This document shows positions 32,770 through 43,070 of a stretch of DNA of 64,000 nucleotides, piece by piece. The stretch lies in the NCBI GenBank assembly GCA_030549495.1, contig JAUIRK010000710.1, positions 293,839-357,838 of the forward strand, in the 5' to 3' direction. The notes beneath the pieces are model-generated. The model made no database searches. It was not told the DNA's origin and saw only the letters and a list, made by a program, of their open reading frames with translations. The DNA is from Nectonema munidae (lineage: Eukaryota; Nematomorpha; Nectonematoida; Nectonematidae). Position numbers and translations under genes: made by a program. The first letter of the stretch is position 1. Each line of letters begins with the position of its first letter.

Positions 32770-34330
32770 CGTTTTTCAAAAATAAGTGTGTGCAACTAAA
32801 AAATCTCGTCTTGCCAGTGATGGGACTTTCCAAAGACAAAGTAAATCAGGTTTAATAGCGTCTTACACCGTGTACCTGAGAATTTTTAACGCAAAAAAAT
32901 CCACTTGTAATTGTTAAGGAATTGATTTTACCTTGTTCAAAAGGCATCGTTCATCACATGATTGGAGATAAGGCAGTCAAATCTTAAAAAGTAATATCTC
33001 TTTCTAATAATACTGCACAGATGAGAATTGCAGATATGTCAAGTGATATTCCTTCTCAAGTTATTGATCAAATTAAGACATTTCCACTTGATCTCTTTAC
33101 ATTAAAAGTTGTTTGTGGTTATTAGTTTATGTGCGATATATAAATAATTGTGATTTTAAGGATGAATTTCTCTTTTGCAAACCATTAGAAACAACAACTA
33201 AAAGCATTGACATATTTGAAAAAATAGGTATCATTTCTTAAAGAACATGGAAATGTTGGTGGGATATGTACTGATGGTGGACCGTCTATGCTTGGCTGTA
33301 GATCTAAGTTTCAACAGATGATAAAGAATGTTTTTCCACAATCTGTTGGAGTTCATTGCATTATACATCGTGAAGTATTACCTCCAAAATCATTCCCAGC
33401 AGATTTGAAAACTGTTATGCAATCAGTTGTTAAAGCAGTTAACTTCATAAAGTCAAATGCATTGAACAATTGCTTGTTCGCTAAACTTAGGCAAAAAATG
33501 GATTCCAAGCTTGAAGTTCTTCTATTGCACACTGAGTAAAGGTGGCCCTCAAAAGGAAAAGTATTGCAGAGATTTTTTGAGTTAAATGCTGAGGTGAGAG
33601 AATTTCTATCTCAGCAAGGAAGAACAGAACTTTCAAATTTCCTTGGTGACTTGAATAATTTGGCAAAAACTGCATACTTGCTAGATTTCTTAACAATTCT
33701 GAATTCTCTTAATCTTTCACTTCAGGGAGAAAATTCCAACATACTTGATTTGGGAGAATAACTAAATGCCTTCCAAATGAAGATGGATCCTTGTCTGTCC
33801 AGGATAAAAAAGAGAAATTTTTACGTGTTTCCCATATTAAATACATTTGTTGAAGAAAATGTGACTAATGTTCCATTAAACAACAGTTTTCAAAGTTTGC
33901 TGATCCTACTAGAGGAGTTTAGTCGATATTTTCCAGAAAAGCCTCAGTTATCCCATAGCTTACTTAGAAAACCATTTGCTGCAAAAATTGCAGATGTTCC
34001 TGAAAGATATCAAGAGGAATTCATTGTTCTTATCACATCTGACTGTGCAAACACTGACTTCAGTGAATCAATTTTGGATCAAACAATTACTTCGATAATC
34101 CAAATCTGGCTGAAGGTATGCTGAGAATTCTCATGCCTTTTCCTTCGACATATATGTGTGAAGTGACCTTATCATCTTTACTATACTTATAAAATCGAAG
34201 CTAAGAAGTAAACTCTATGCTGAGGAACTCCAAGATGACCTACATTACGATGTATCCAAAACAACACCACGGATTGAGAAGTTGGTGACAAAAAAGCAGT
34301 ACTAACCATCACATTTAGAACATTCTTGCT
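32770..34330 (+). pseudogene. Inner hAT transposase, ZBED/SCAN3-like
   Basis: Family order is kept: ESKHPNFNNESPAFFKNK (end of the BED finger region), IADMSSDIPSQVIDQIKTFP, then GGICTDGGPSMLGC near 33270 (second catalytic aspartate), VGVHCIIHREVLPPKSFP (C..H), VKAVNFIKSNALNNCLFAKL, LQRFFELNAEVREFLSQQGR and FPEKPQLSHSLLRKPFAAKI. The C-terminal dimerisation block is weak, with only a partial match near 34190-34330. The first aspartate segment near 33110 is degraded. Several frameshifts and stops; short ORFs at 33288-33539, 33564-33761 and 33777-34124 are its pieces. Confidence 0.87.
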
Positions 34331-34481
34331 ATAATAAAACAAGTTAATGCAGTTATGTTGCATTCTTATGTATACCTTTATCAATGAATATAGCTTTGAT
34401 CTTTGGGTAGAGTCGCAGAAAGTCTGCTGAAGCTTAAATGGGGTCGCCACTGGAAAAAGGTTGGGAACCACGGTTCTATCT

Positions 34482-35955
34482 GAAAGAATGTGATGCATCT
34501 TCTATCAGCACCGCAATTCTAGAAATTCTTAATGAGTGTAAAATTCAAAAACAGAAAATTATGAGTCAATAATTGATGATGGCGCTTACGTGATGTCAGG
34601 TATTATTTTTCTACCAGTACTTATAGATAAAAAATGATATCTTAACAGGCAAGAAAAAATCAGAAAAAATCACTGAAGCACTTGAAAGATACATTCCTTA
34701 TATTTATTGTATAAACCATCAGCTTCACTTAGTTATCACTGCATCTTTCGGTCATATAAACCATATTGAATTTCTTTTATCATTAATGACCAGGCTTTAC
34801 AAGTTCACGAAAAAGTTAAAGTTAAAACTTCTTTCAGTAAACAATTCAAAAAATTTATTCCAACAAGATGGACATCACATTATGAAGTTGTTAATTCATT
34901 GATAAAAAATTGTTGAAAAATATCTTCTCTGGAAAAAGTAAAAAATAGTTCTGATCTAGATGTTTATTTCGAAGCAAGGGGTCTACTTCATGCTTTAAAA
35001 TACGATTCTTCAATATTTGTAATGCTTATGGTTGAAAAGTTCTTAGTGTAATGAAGCCTGCTAATGACTACCTCCAAGTAAGCTACATTTACGAAGTTAC
35101 ATGGATAAATTGATTTAGAAAGAAGATAATAATATCATTATTGGGATAAGTTTGGTAGACGATTTGGTGAAAGTTTTGTTATTCAAAGATGACGAAAACG
35201 AATTTGATTCATTAATCAAGAAAATGAGATTTTATGTTGACAATTCCAGTTCCACAGATAATATTTTTGATATTTTCGATGATAACGTAGAAAAAACAGA
35301 ACATTTCGTATTCTCTACGATGAAACCTTACAATTGATTCTAGAGGAATTTGACAACAGGTTTGGTTTTCGACAAATTTTCATCCTTTTAATTGTTTTTT
35401 TCATGTTTAATGAAAAAAACTGCACAATAATGAAAGCACTTTCATATAAATGCCCTGAAAGTGTAGGATTTTTAGAATATGAAAAACTGAAACCTTTTAT
35501 ATCCCATCTGCAAAATATATCTCAGCAGATTTTTTCGGAACTTAAAGTTGGAAAAGAATATATTAAAAAAAAGATACAGAAAGAATCTAACGTTATTGAT
35601 GTTTTTGAAGTACTCGAACCAGTTAAAGAAGCATTTCCTAACATATATAAACTATATGAAGGTATTTTAAAGCAATTTTGTATTATGTAAAATGACTCTT
35701 ATTCTCTTTCAGGCATTTTTACGGTAGGTTCGAGTACAGCAGTTTGTGAAAGAAGTTTTTCAACCTTGAACAGGATTATAACCTCTCTTAGAAAATCTAT
35801 GACTCCGTCTAAAAAAAACAATTTAATATTTCTTTCTTTTATAAAAGAATATACTAAAAAAATTGACATAGAAAAAATCATAATTTTTTTTCAAATAAAA
35901 GAAGATTTACATTTTAAAGAAGTCATCAATTTCTTACTTTTTTGTTTTTCAAGTT
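34482..35955 (+). pseudogene. Outer hAT transposase, second part
   Basis: After the inner element, frames read KECDASSISTAILEILNECK, LIDDGAYVMSG (second aspartate region, DDGAYVMSG), YIPYIYCINHQLHLVITAS (C..H motif), a helical region (FEARGLLHALKYDSSIFVM, then ORFs 35152-35337 and 35334-35690), and the C-terminal dimerisation motif TVGSSTAVCERSFSTLNRII near 35715-35775. Every hAT landmark is present in order. Frames are broken about five times. It differs clearly from the ZBED-like inner copy and is nearer the ZMYM1/DUF4371 group. Confidence 0.82.
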
Positions 35956-36382
35956 AAAAACTTTTTGCAAAATTATATAAATTTTAGAAAAAATTTTTCT
36001 CATTTGTTGTTGTTCAAACTTTTTCTTTTCAAGTAATGAAGATCTCATTTTTTTGGTGTTGTTACTTTTTGTTGCCAAATAAATTCAGAAGCTGAAGGGG
36101 GGGGTAGGGCTGCCCCCCTTTTTTTTTGAATAAACTTAACAATAGTAGAGGGAGGTAAGCTTCAAAGAAAAATATGAGCAATAGAGACAAACAACTGCAA
36201 AATAAAACAAAACACACACTAAAAAAAGTTAAATTAAAAAAAAAACCGTTACTTTTGAAGGTAACAAACGCCTTGGAATAAACTAAATGAGAAGCTCTTA
36301 ATAAGTTTTTGAAATAGTTAAAACTTTTTAAAATTAATTAGACTCCAACTTTGCCCCCCCTGCCCCTAGAAAAAATTTCTGG

Positions 36383-37085
36383 GTGGATTTGAACGCGAAA
36401 TTTAAAATTCAAGCTAGAAAATTAGATTTGCTGAATTGCGTAAAGCAAAAATGCTTTTCCTTTTACAAAATTTTCATTCAAATATGCCATATATGTTTCT
36501 ATGCTTTCTAAGAATGTAAGGTGTTGTTTGCCGCCTAAGTAAATATATGTATATTTATTTATACATCAAAACGGGTTTTGGAAAATTTTAATGTTAACAA
36601 AGCGGTTTCATAATTTTCGTTTATTTTTCAACATTAAGGGTTCGACTTTCATTATAGACATTATCTTTTTGAAAATAAAACAGATTATGATATCATAATT
36701 TATGGGTTGAGTCTTGTTGAGCTGAAAGCCTTTCTATTACAAGTTTATGCAATAGTTCTATCTTCACGTTTTTCAATGTAACAAAATCAATTTTCCAAAA
36801 AAAAGGCTTACTTTTTTGTTTTTTTTTTCTATTCTAACATTACACCCATCGAATCTTTTTATATCTTTTATATATTATTTTAATAGTTCTATCTTCACGT
36901 TTTTCAATATAACAAAATCAATTTTCCAAAAAAAAGGCTTACTTTTTTGTTTTTTTTTTCTATTCTAACATTACACCCATCGAATCTTTTTATATTTTAT
37001 ATTCCTCTGTTATCATCTACATTGGAATTATGATTACGTTCTTTAGTATTAGTACTTCTATCTAGGAGAGTAAACGTGTAGTATA
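36383..37085. other. AT-rich; holds a 131-bp tandem duplication
   Basis: Only the duplication at 36751-37005 was recognised. Confidence 0.5.
36751..37005. repeat. 131-bp tandem duplication
   Basis: AATAGTTCTATCTTCACGTT at 36751 recurs at 36882. The two units differ at very few positions. Confidence 0.93.
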
Positions 37086-37087
37086 TA

Positions 37088-38830
37088 CCCATGTAATGTT
37101 CGATATTTGAAGACCAATTTTATGGCCTAAAATTTAGAGGTCGACCATTACATGGGGTATAGTTTTGGAAAGTTTGTCACGGATAAGCCCAGGCTTTGGA
37201 TTTTTCGACAACGGAAGTCAAAAAAGTAATATTTTTTTCACAACAAATAAACATTAATAAAATAATACAGAAAAGAAAAAATTACAAAAATGGAATATTT
37301 ATTAAAATCCTTCAAATGTACTGTCTGTTCTCATCAGAGATAGCGAACATCTTCTTGAATTCTTCTTCTGTTAAGAGGTCATCACACGTTTCACTGCTAT
37401 CAGTTTCTTCAAGAGCGTCATCAAGGCTATCATCATTATCATCATACAATGCATCATCTTCAGTTCCACCCATAGCACATGAGCCCAAGCTTAATCCAGG
37501 CGCATAAGAGAGGCAAAGATGGAGGTCTCATATTACCACATTTAGTGAACGTCTTTCACCGTTAATCATCCACTCATTCCATTTCTTTCTGACCGCATCC
37601 TTAAATGGGCGGTTGATAGATTTACCATTGACTTTAATTTTGCCCCATCTGCCATGCAAGTCAGAACCACAGTGAACTGAGTTTTTTCATGCCCAGTTCT
37701 TTTTATTAAAATAGATTTAGTCCCAGCCTTATCAACAGTTCGGTTTGAAGGCATATCAAAATTCATAGGAGTTTCATCCATGTTTCCAATGTGACTTAAA
37801 CTGTAACTGTTTTTCTTACGAAGAGTAATGACAAGTCTATGAAATCCAGTTATCTTTTCTTCCAATTCCTTGGGTAGCCTTTGTGCAATTTTAGTTCGTC
37901 TTCTAATAACCAGATTATTCCTTTTCATGAACCGGGAGCACCAATTAGCACTATCAACAAATTCGGTAATTCCAATTTTCTTAGCTTCCTTCAGGGCAAA
38001 AATTCTTTTAGCTCCCCGTGATATTGCGAGTCCAGCATTCCGATTGCTGGTAACCCATTCTTCAACTTTTTCTTCTAGATGTGGCCACTTGCAGCTCTTC
38101 CCACGATTGGCACATTTGTATGATGGCATTTTATTTAAAGTTTTCTTTTTCTTCCTCCAATCAGGAACATTCTTTTCTGATATGCCATATTTTTTTGCAG
38201 CTAGCACATTGGATATAATGGCTTCAGCAACAGCGATCACTTGAAGTTTAAATTTTGCAGTGAACTTTCTGTATGTATTTACTGGCATGCTGAAGGGTAC
38301 TGAGTAAAAATATTTTGAGAACTTTTGATCTAAGAAAGAGTAACAGTACAATAGAGTTACACGAATAGTGCAATTGTGTGAAGAGAAATTAAAGAATAGA
38401 AATGAGTGGTTGAAGAGATATAGTATAAGAATGTGTGATAATGAAACTGTTCGCTAGTTACACAGCGCTTGCTTCGCAATCTTTCGGTAGTTATAACAAA
38501 GTGACTGTAAACAAAGGATGTTTTCTTTTTGTTTCCATTTCCCCTTTTTGTTTTAGTCAGTGGTAGTTTTAATGACCTGTAGTGAGTATACAGGTATTTT
38601 ATACACTTTATAGGCATACTCTAAGCGAATAGTTATTACCAGTAAATGTCAATCTTAGACTAGGCTACGGTACCGACTGTTTGTTTTTTTTTTATGAAAT
38701 TAGGCATAATGCCTAGGCTTGGGCTATTGTTAGAATCAAGACTCGAACATTACATGGAGTATAGGTTAAAATCCAAAAATATGCAGTTAAAAATGGGGGT
38801 CGACCATTTCATGGGGTAGAACAACACGGG
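37088..38830 (-). mobile_element. Tigger (pogo) element with TA target duplication
   Basis: TA flanks both ends (37086-37087 and 38831-38832). The left end CCCATGTAATGTTCGA and right end, reverse-complemented, CCCGTGTTGTTCTACCCC share the start. Inside, GGTCGACCATTACATGGGGT (about 37140) pairs with a GGTCGACCATTTCATGGGGT copy on the same strand near 38798, and ATGTAATGTTCGA recurs inverted near 38741, so each end is itself repeated. The transposase is on the reverse strand. Confidence 0.82.
37312..38288 (-). pseudogene. Tigger/pogo transposase with central deletion
   Basis: MPVNTYRKFTAKFKLQVIAV begins at 38288 (chosen over the upstream ATG at 38351 because family similarity starts here). Order: HTH/CENP-B-like DNA-binding region; SCKWPHLEEKVEEWVTSNRN; ANWCSRFMKRNNLVIRRRTK; SHIGNMDETPMNFDMPSNRT, holding the first catalytic aspartate; FTVVLTCMADGAKLK. 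The text then jumps, in another frame, to SINRPFKDAVRKKWNEWM, which belongs after the second catalytic residue. The DSFRGH and LQPLDV region is therefore deleted. An acidic tail (GTEDDALYDDNDDSLDDALE) ends at 37312. Without the second and third acidic residues it cannot be catalytic. Confidence 0.9.
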
Positions 38831-39232
38831 TATATATTATTTATGAATTTTACCTTTTGTTTAAGAATATAGCATTGCACAACACAGTAAGCAAAACAGA
38901 AGTGCAGGCCATATAGACCGGATTATTATTTAAAAGACCTGGTGACGAACTTTGAGAAAAGAAGACTTGATGTCGATTCAAACCCAACACCTTTCACATG
39001 ATTTTAGGCGTCCTTTATTGATTTTCTTAGACAGTTATGTTCTATTATATTAGCTATCAAAAGTGTAAGAGGAATATACCAACAAAGGATATAATTTATA
39101 TAAATATGCAGATAAAATCATGCCTATAGCTATCCGAATAGAAACAGTCTAAAAATAAAGATGGACGTGTAAAAGAAAAGACTAATTTTGGGCATAGCCA
39201 TAATTTCACGATTTCTGTTAATATATATAACA
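38831..39232. other. No gene recognised
   Basis: Short spacer between the Tigger and the Tc1 element. Confidence 0.4.
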
Positions 39233-40109
39233 CAGTAGAGTGCAAATGTTTTCGCCCACAGCTAATATTTTTTATCTTTACAATCTTTCGATTATTGAAA
39301 TTTATTTATATTAAATTAATTCATTATATATACATATTGCATTATATTCTAACATATTGCCGTGAATTAGAATGAAGTTCAATCTTCGTTTCATCACTAA
39401 AAATTCCATTATGCAAATCATACACGCTCCATAAATTTTTTCCTTTTGCCCACTCAAATCTTCTTTTTAATTGAACTTTATTCAAAGCTGATTTTTAGCT
39501 GCTAAAAGCCAATTCAAATTATTATTTTTAAGCATAGATTTTATAGTATCAATTGAAATATATTTTAATAAATTATTTTCTTCCATTAATTGTCTTGCAG
39601 AAAAATTAGGATTCGCTAATTTTCGGATATCTCTTATCAGTGACTTTCAAGGACGACCGCTTTTGGGTTTGTTGGCCACAGTTCCTGTACTTTCATATTT
39701 TGATAAAATTTGAGAAATATTACTTCTAGATATATTAAATAATTTGAAATAGGTCTTTGACTTTTGTTTATTGAAAGAAGTACGACTTTAGTTCTCAATT
39801 CTACAGATACCTTAGGCATGTCAGTCGAAAAAAGACGTCGAGAAAAAAAGCAGACGATTTAAATGAATCAATTTTAGGAAAAAGAATGATAAAAATTTGA
39901 AAAAATGTTTTTATCGGAAAAACCAACAAATGGTCGATAAAATATACAAATAATAATTTTGAATAAATTAAAAAAGAAAATAATCAGTAATTTTATTAAA
40001 TGAAAAAGGATTATTTTAAGATGGTATTTATAATGAATTAATTTCAATGATCAAAAGATCGTAAAGAAAAAAAATATTAGCTGTGGCTGAAAACATTTGC
40101 ACTCTACTG
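39233..40109 (-). mobile_element. Tc1/mariner-like element, internally deleted
   Basis: CAGTAGAGTGCAAATGTTTT at the left and its reverse complement at the right define terminal repeats of about 70 bp (to about TTATTGAAATT), differing at a handful of positions. TA follows the right end at 40110-40111. At 877 bp it is shorter than the usual 1.3-1.7 kb of autonomous Tc1 elements. The reverse strand carries part of a transposase. Confidence 0.92.
39360..39819 (-). pseudogene. Tc1-like transposase, N-terminal part only
   Basis: MPKVSVELRTKVVLLSINKS starts at 39819 (first HTH of the paired-like DNA-binding domain). In other frames it continues with IRDIRKLANPNFSARQLMEE (second HTH region), LLKYISIDTIKSMLKNNNLN and NLWSVYDLHNGIFSDETKIE, the first catalytic aspartate in FSDET. 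Coding ends near 39360, before the second aspartate and third acidic residue, consistent with an internal deletion. Two or more frame changes are present. Confidence 0.85.
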
Positions 40110-40132
40110 TAAAACTCGTTGTCCCTCTACAG

Positions 40133-40447
40133 CAGGAATTCTTAAGCTGTAGTCCAGGGTTTCAAGAGGTCTGTGAGGGTCAGATTAAAATAACCATTTT
40201 TTTTTATTTAAAATTATAAATATACTTTCATATATATATTTTTTTGATTAAAATAATTTATAAATATTCAAAAAAAACATTTTATAATGCATCATTTTAA
40301 TAAAAACTTTAAGTATTTTTTGCAAGCACAAATATTAATTGCGTCCAGGGTTTTTATGACTTTATGTGAAATTTCCTTGTAGGGGGTCCATAGCTTTCAT
40401 CAGCTTTTTAAAGGGGTCCATCACTGAATAAAGGCTAAGAACCGCTA
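40133..40447. mobile_element. hAT MITE with perfect 8-bp target duplication
   Basis: CTCTACAG at 40125-40132 and 40448-40455 is an exact duplication. Ends are CAGGAATTCTTAAGCTG and, reverse-complemented, TAGCGGTTCTTAGCC. GGTCC/GGTCTGTGAGGGTC words inside are typical of non-autonomous hATs. No coding. It lies just to the right of the Tc1 element. Confidence 0.93.
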
Positions 40448-40455
40448 CTCTACAG

Positions 40456-41963
40456 TCTACCTATACTATATCTACCTCAATTTTCCTACGCATATAACTG
40501 TTTGTATGTTTTCGGTTCTATCACTAGTATGAAAGTGGTATTGATGTGTTGAAGACAACAGTGCTCCAAAACATTTCTTTTTTTAAATAAACTATATAAT
40601 TGAACAAAACACACTAGGAAAATTTACTTGTCGACAAATACCACTAAAATTATGTGAAATATCTTGCGTTGTCAAACCTTTTTGTGGGGTGAATTTCAGC
40701 ATATTCTCCATCCCGTTTTTAATCATATGTGATACTTATATGCTAAATTAGAAACAAGACATCTTTATTAATAATATAATATTTATAAATAGGGAGGATG
40801 AAATGTAAAGACATGTTTATTTTATGTATTTTCTCATGAATTTTTTATGAAATTCCGATCTAATCAAGTCATTCACATAGCCAGGTTTCTTTAAAGCTTC
40901 TTCACCACGTGCACAATTTTTGAAGACGACATCATCGTTCCATCTTAATAAGAAATGCAGGCATTACTAAAAATACTTTGAATTTAAAGAAAAATATTTC
41001 ATGAATATGGATTCTTCAATTTATTAATTGAAAAATATTATTTAGCATTGAAAAAATAAGCTTTGCAATTGAGTAGTTCATGTTGAGTGATGAAAGCAAA
41101 ACTAAAAAATTTTCAATACTTTTTTTAAAAGGGACGTGAAAGTAGGCTTTTCTAGAAGCTGATTGCCTTTTGATGGTCTCAATTCGAATCTCAGGATTCT
41201 AATTTATTTGCTCGTAATTTAATATAAGGGCTGCAAATTGTGCATTATCGATGAAAACACGGCGCGTTTCGTTAAAAAGCTCAATCTTTGAAAGAGACTT
41301 AAAAATATTGGCAATTCTTTTCGAAAATTAATTATTTGTTTTTCTTTTTGAATCAATTTTCATATAACGCAAAGGCATGTATCACACTGGCGAGACATTT
41401 GTCAATTTACTTTTATTAATCATTTCATGAAAGTACAAAGTAAGAGCGTGTGCTCGTTTTTTAAAATCTGGACCAAATCTTCTATTTTGACATTTTTTGA
41501 TAATATTCGCTATGCAGACAAAATTTTACAGAGAATATCAAACGGTACAAATTTAAGGACAAAATCTGACAAACAAATGTCGCTATAGATAAAATAAACA
41601 CTTTGGAAATGTGTCAAAATGTAGATAACAGGGTTCTCACGCTAGATCGACAAAATGAAAGAAAAATTCGCCTATTTTTCATAGACTTGCATGTAATATT
41701 AATGATTTTACACTTCCATATACATTAAGATGATTTGTCCCCTCAAAAAGTGTGAGCGCCTGTGACTAAAGATTTCACGGTATTCAGGGTAAAATTTAAA
41801 AAAATATTACATTCTAACAAAATATAGGAAGTTATTCTTTCTTTTATTATGCATGAAAAAGATAAGGAAACGATCGTTTATCGTTTTAAGTTAGTTTTTT
41901 GACTGCCAGATTGCGCTTATAATAGGAACAATAGTAGCCAATAAGTTTTCAAAAACGTGAGTA
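40456..41963. other. No gene recognised
   Basis: AT-rich, short frames only. Confidence 0.45.
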
Positions 41964-42072
41964 CTAACCCTTTGAGGACCGGTTAGAAAATCACCTGCTT
42001 TAAATATAAAAAATTTGACTGAAAAAGAGAGCGAACGATTAGTCTTCAAAATTTTGGTCCTCAAAGGGTTAG
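41964..42072. mobile_element. Short piggyBac-like MITE
   Basis: CTAACCCTTTGAGGACC at the left and GGTCCTCAAAGGGTTAG at the right are exact inverted repeats of 17 bp around about 75 bp. The CCCTTT start and near-TTAA flanks (CTAA, TTAG) suggest piggyBac with worn target sites. Confidence 0.82.
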
Positions 42073-42132
42073 AAAGAATGGCAAAGCTAAAATTTTAGAG
42101 TTGTATTTTCCAAAAAAAATTGGGGAAATGAA

Positions 42133-42450
42133 ATGAAGTTGGGTAGGGAGTCTAATCGCAAGATAAATGCATCAAAGTATGGAGAAGACGTGTTACTTTC
42201 TTTTAACTTTAAACGTGGGATTATTGTTGTTGCAAGAATTTTTTTCTTGAGTACTATTCAAAAGAGGATTTCCGCTCAGGATGTTTTCCGTTCTGATTCT
42301 CTCTTCTTCCATCCTTTCTTCAGCTTCCTAAAACGATTGGGAGAAATGGTTCAGTCAAGGTGTAATGATTGGAAATCTTTCCGAGTTTGTTTGCTTTCAT
42401 TTATTAAAATTCACAATTTTTTGAAGGATAGTGAAGCTTATGACAAATAA
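42133..42450 (+). CDS. Unassigned 105-aa ORF
   Basis: An open frame from ATG at 42133 to TAA at 42450. It is basic and aromatic-rich (SFNFKRGIIVVARIFFLSTI, FFHPFFSFLKRLGEMVQSRC), with no motif I recognise, no signal peptide and one possible membrane stretch. Its composition is less AT-rich than the flanks and it is longer than most chance frames here, which is the only support. It may be an exon or a piece of a decayed transposon. Confidence 0.25.
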   Translation: MKLGRESNRKINASKYGEDVLLSFNFKRGIIVVARIFFLSTIQKRISAQDVFRSDSLFFHPFFSFLKRLGEMVQSRCNDWKSFRVCLLSFIKIHNFLKDSEAYDK

Positions 42451-42604
42451 CTTAGAAAAAGTTAGAAATTTCGGAGTAAAAATACCTTGAGGGGGTTATA
42501 AATATATAAGAAATTAATTGTAAGAAATATAACTATAATCGTCTAATCAAAAAATTATTTTAACAAAATAAAAAACGTTACTTGTGAGGTTTATTAAAGA
42601 AGAG

Positions 42605-43070
42605 GTCTCACCCTCAAGGTTTCCAACGCCAATGTAACTGGAACAAGACCTAAAGGCAAACCGCACAACATCTCACTTAAAGACGTTTACAAACACCAAA
42701 TTAACTGTCACAAACTTGCTAGGAGAATGTCAACACCTCTATTCATAGAAGGGGATAGTCAGCAACCCTTAATTAAATCTATGCACGCTATCACCACATC
42801 ATTGCATTTTTGGAATAAATAAGGCTTTACTCAAAAATATTTAAAATTTGGATACAAATAGTTCATAGTAGAGCGACTCCAAGATCTTCGTCTCAACAAA
42901 GAGGATGCTTACGACAGGAAAAAATGGTGAAAGCGGATTGTAGCCAACGACCCCAACTTGGTGGACAAGGTATAGAGTCAAAGAAAAAGAGTTCATTAAA
43001 ATTAAAAGATCTGAATAATGGTTATGCTCCCATGATAATATTGATATTAGTCAGTACTACTACGTCAGCG
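42605..43070 (+). repeat. Interspersed repeat of unknown class, copy 1
   Basis: Shares with 47945-48360 a block starting near CCAACGCCAATG through CAACATCTC, TTAACTGTCACAAACTTGCT, GATAGTCAGCAACCCTTAA to GGAATAAATAA, then a further AAATATTTAAAATTTGGATACAAAT. In copy 1 one frame reads VTGTRPKGKPHNISLKDVYK and KLARRMSTPLFIEGDSQQPL, so it may derive from a protein-coding 3' end. Copy 2 lacks a clean frame. Confidence 0.7.

Larger units (their letters stand above)
31386..34473 (+). mobile_element. Inner hAT element with 8-bp target duplication
   Basis: GTCTATCT (31378-31385) and TTCTATCT (34474-34481) flank ends CAGGGGTTCCCAACC and, reverse-complemented, CCGTGGTTCCCAACC. GTCGCGACCCC-type sequence just inside is typical of ZBED-like hATs. 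The element is 3088 bp, holds transposase coding at 32770-34330 and a palindromic MITE at 31885-32163, and splits the transposase gene of an outer hAT. Confidence 0.93.
29925..36382 (+). mobile_element. Outer hAT element, interrupted by a second hAT
   Basis: GTGGATTC (29917-29924) and GTGGATTT (36383-36390) form a likely 8-bp target duplication. The left end AAGGGCGTACCCACGAGGGA leads into G and C runs. The right end is GCCCCCCCTGCCCCTAGAAA to TTTCTGG, G/C-rich in the same way but not a clean inverted match. Transposase coding lies at 31080-31377 and resumes at 34482 after the inner hAT. Another G/C inverted run sits at 36096-36119. Boundaries are less certain than the coding content. Confidence 0.6.

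Noticed and set aside
37870-38244. 124-aa forward ORF
   Set aside because: Antisense of the Tigger transposase, with no similarity of its own.
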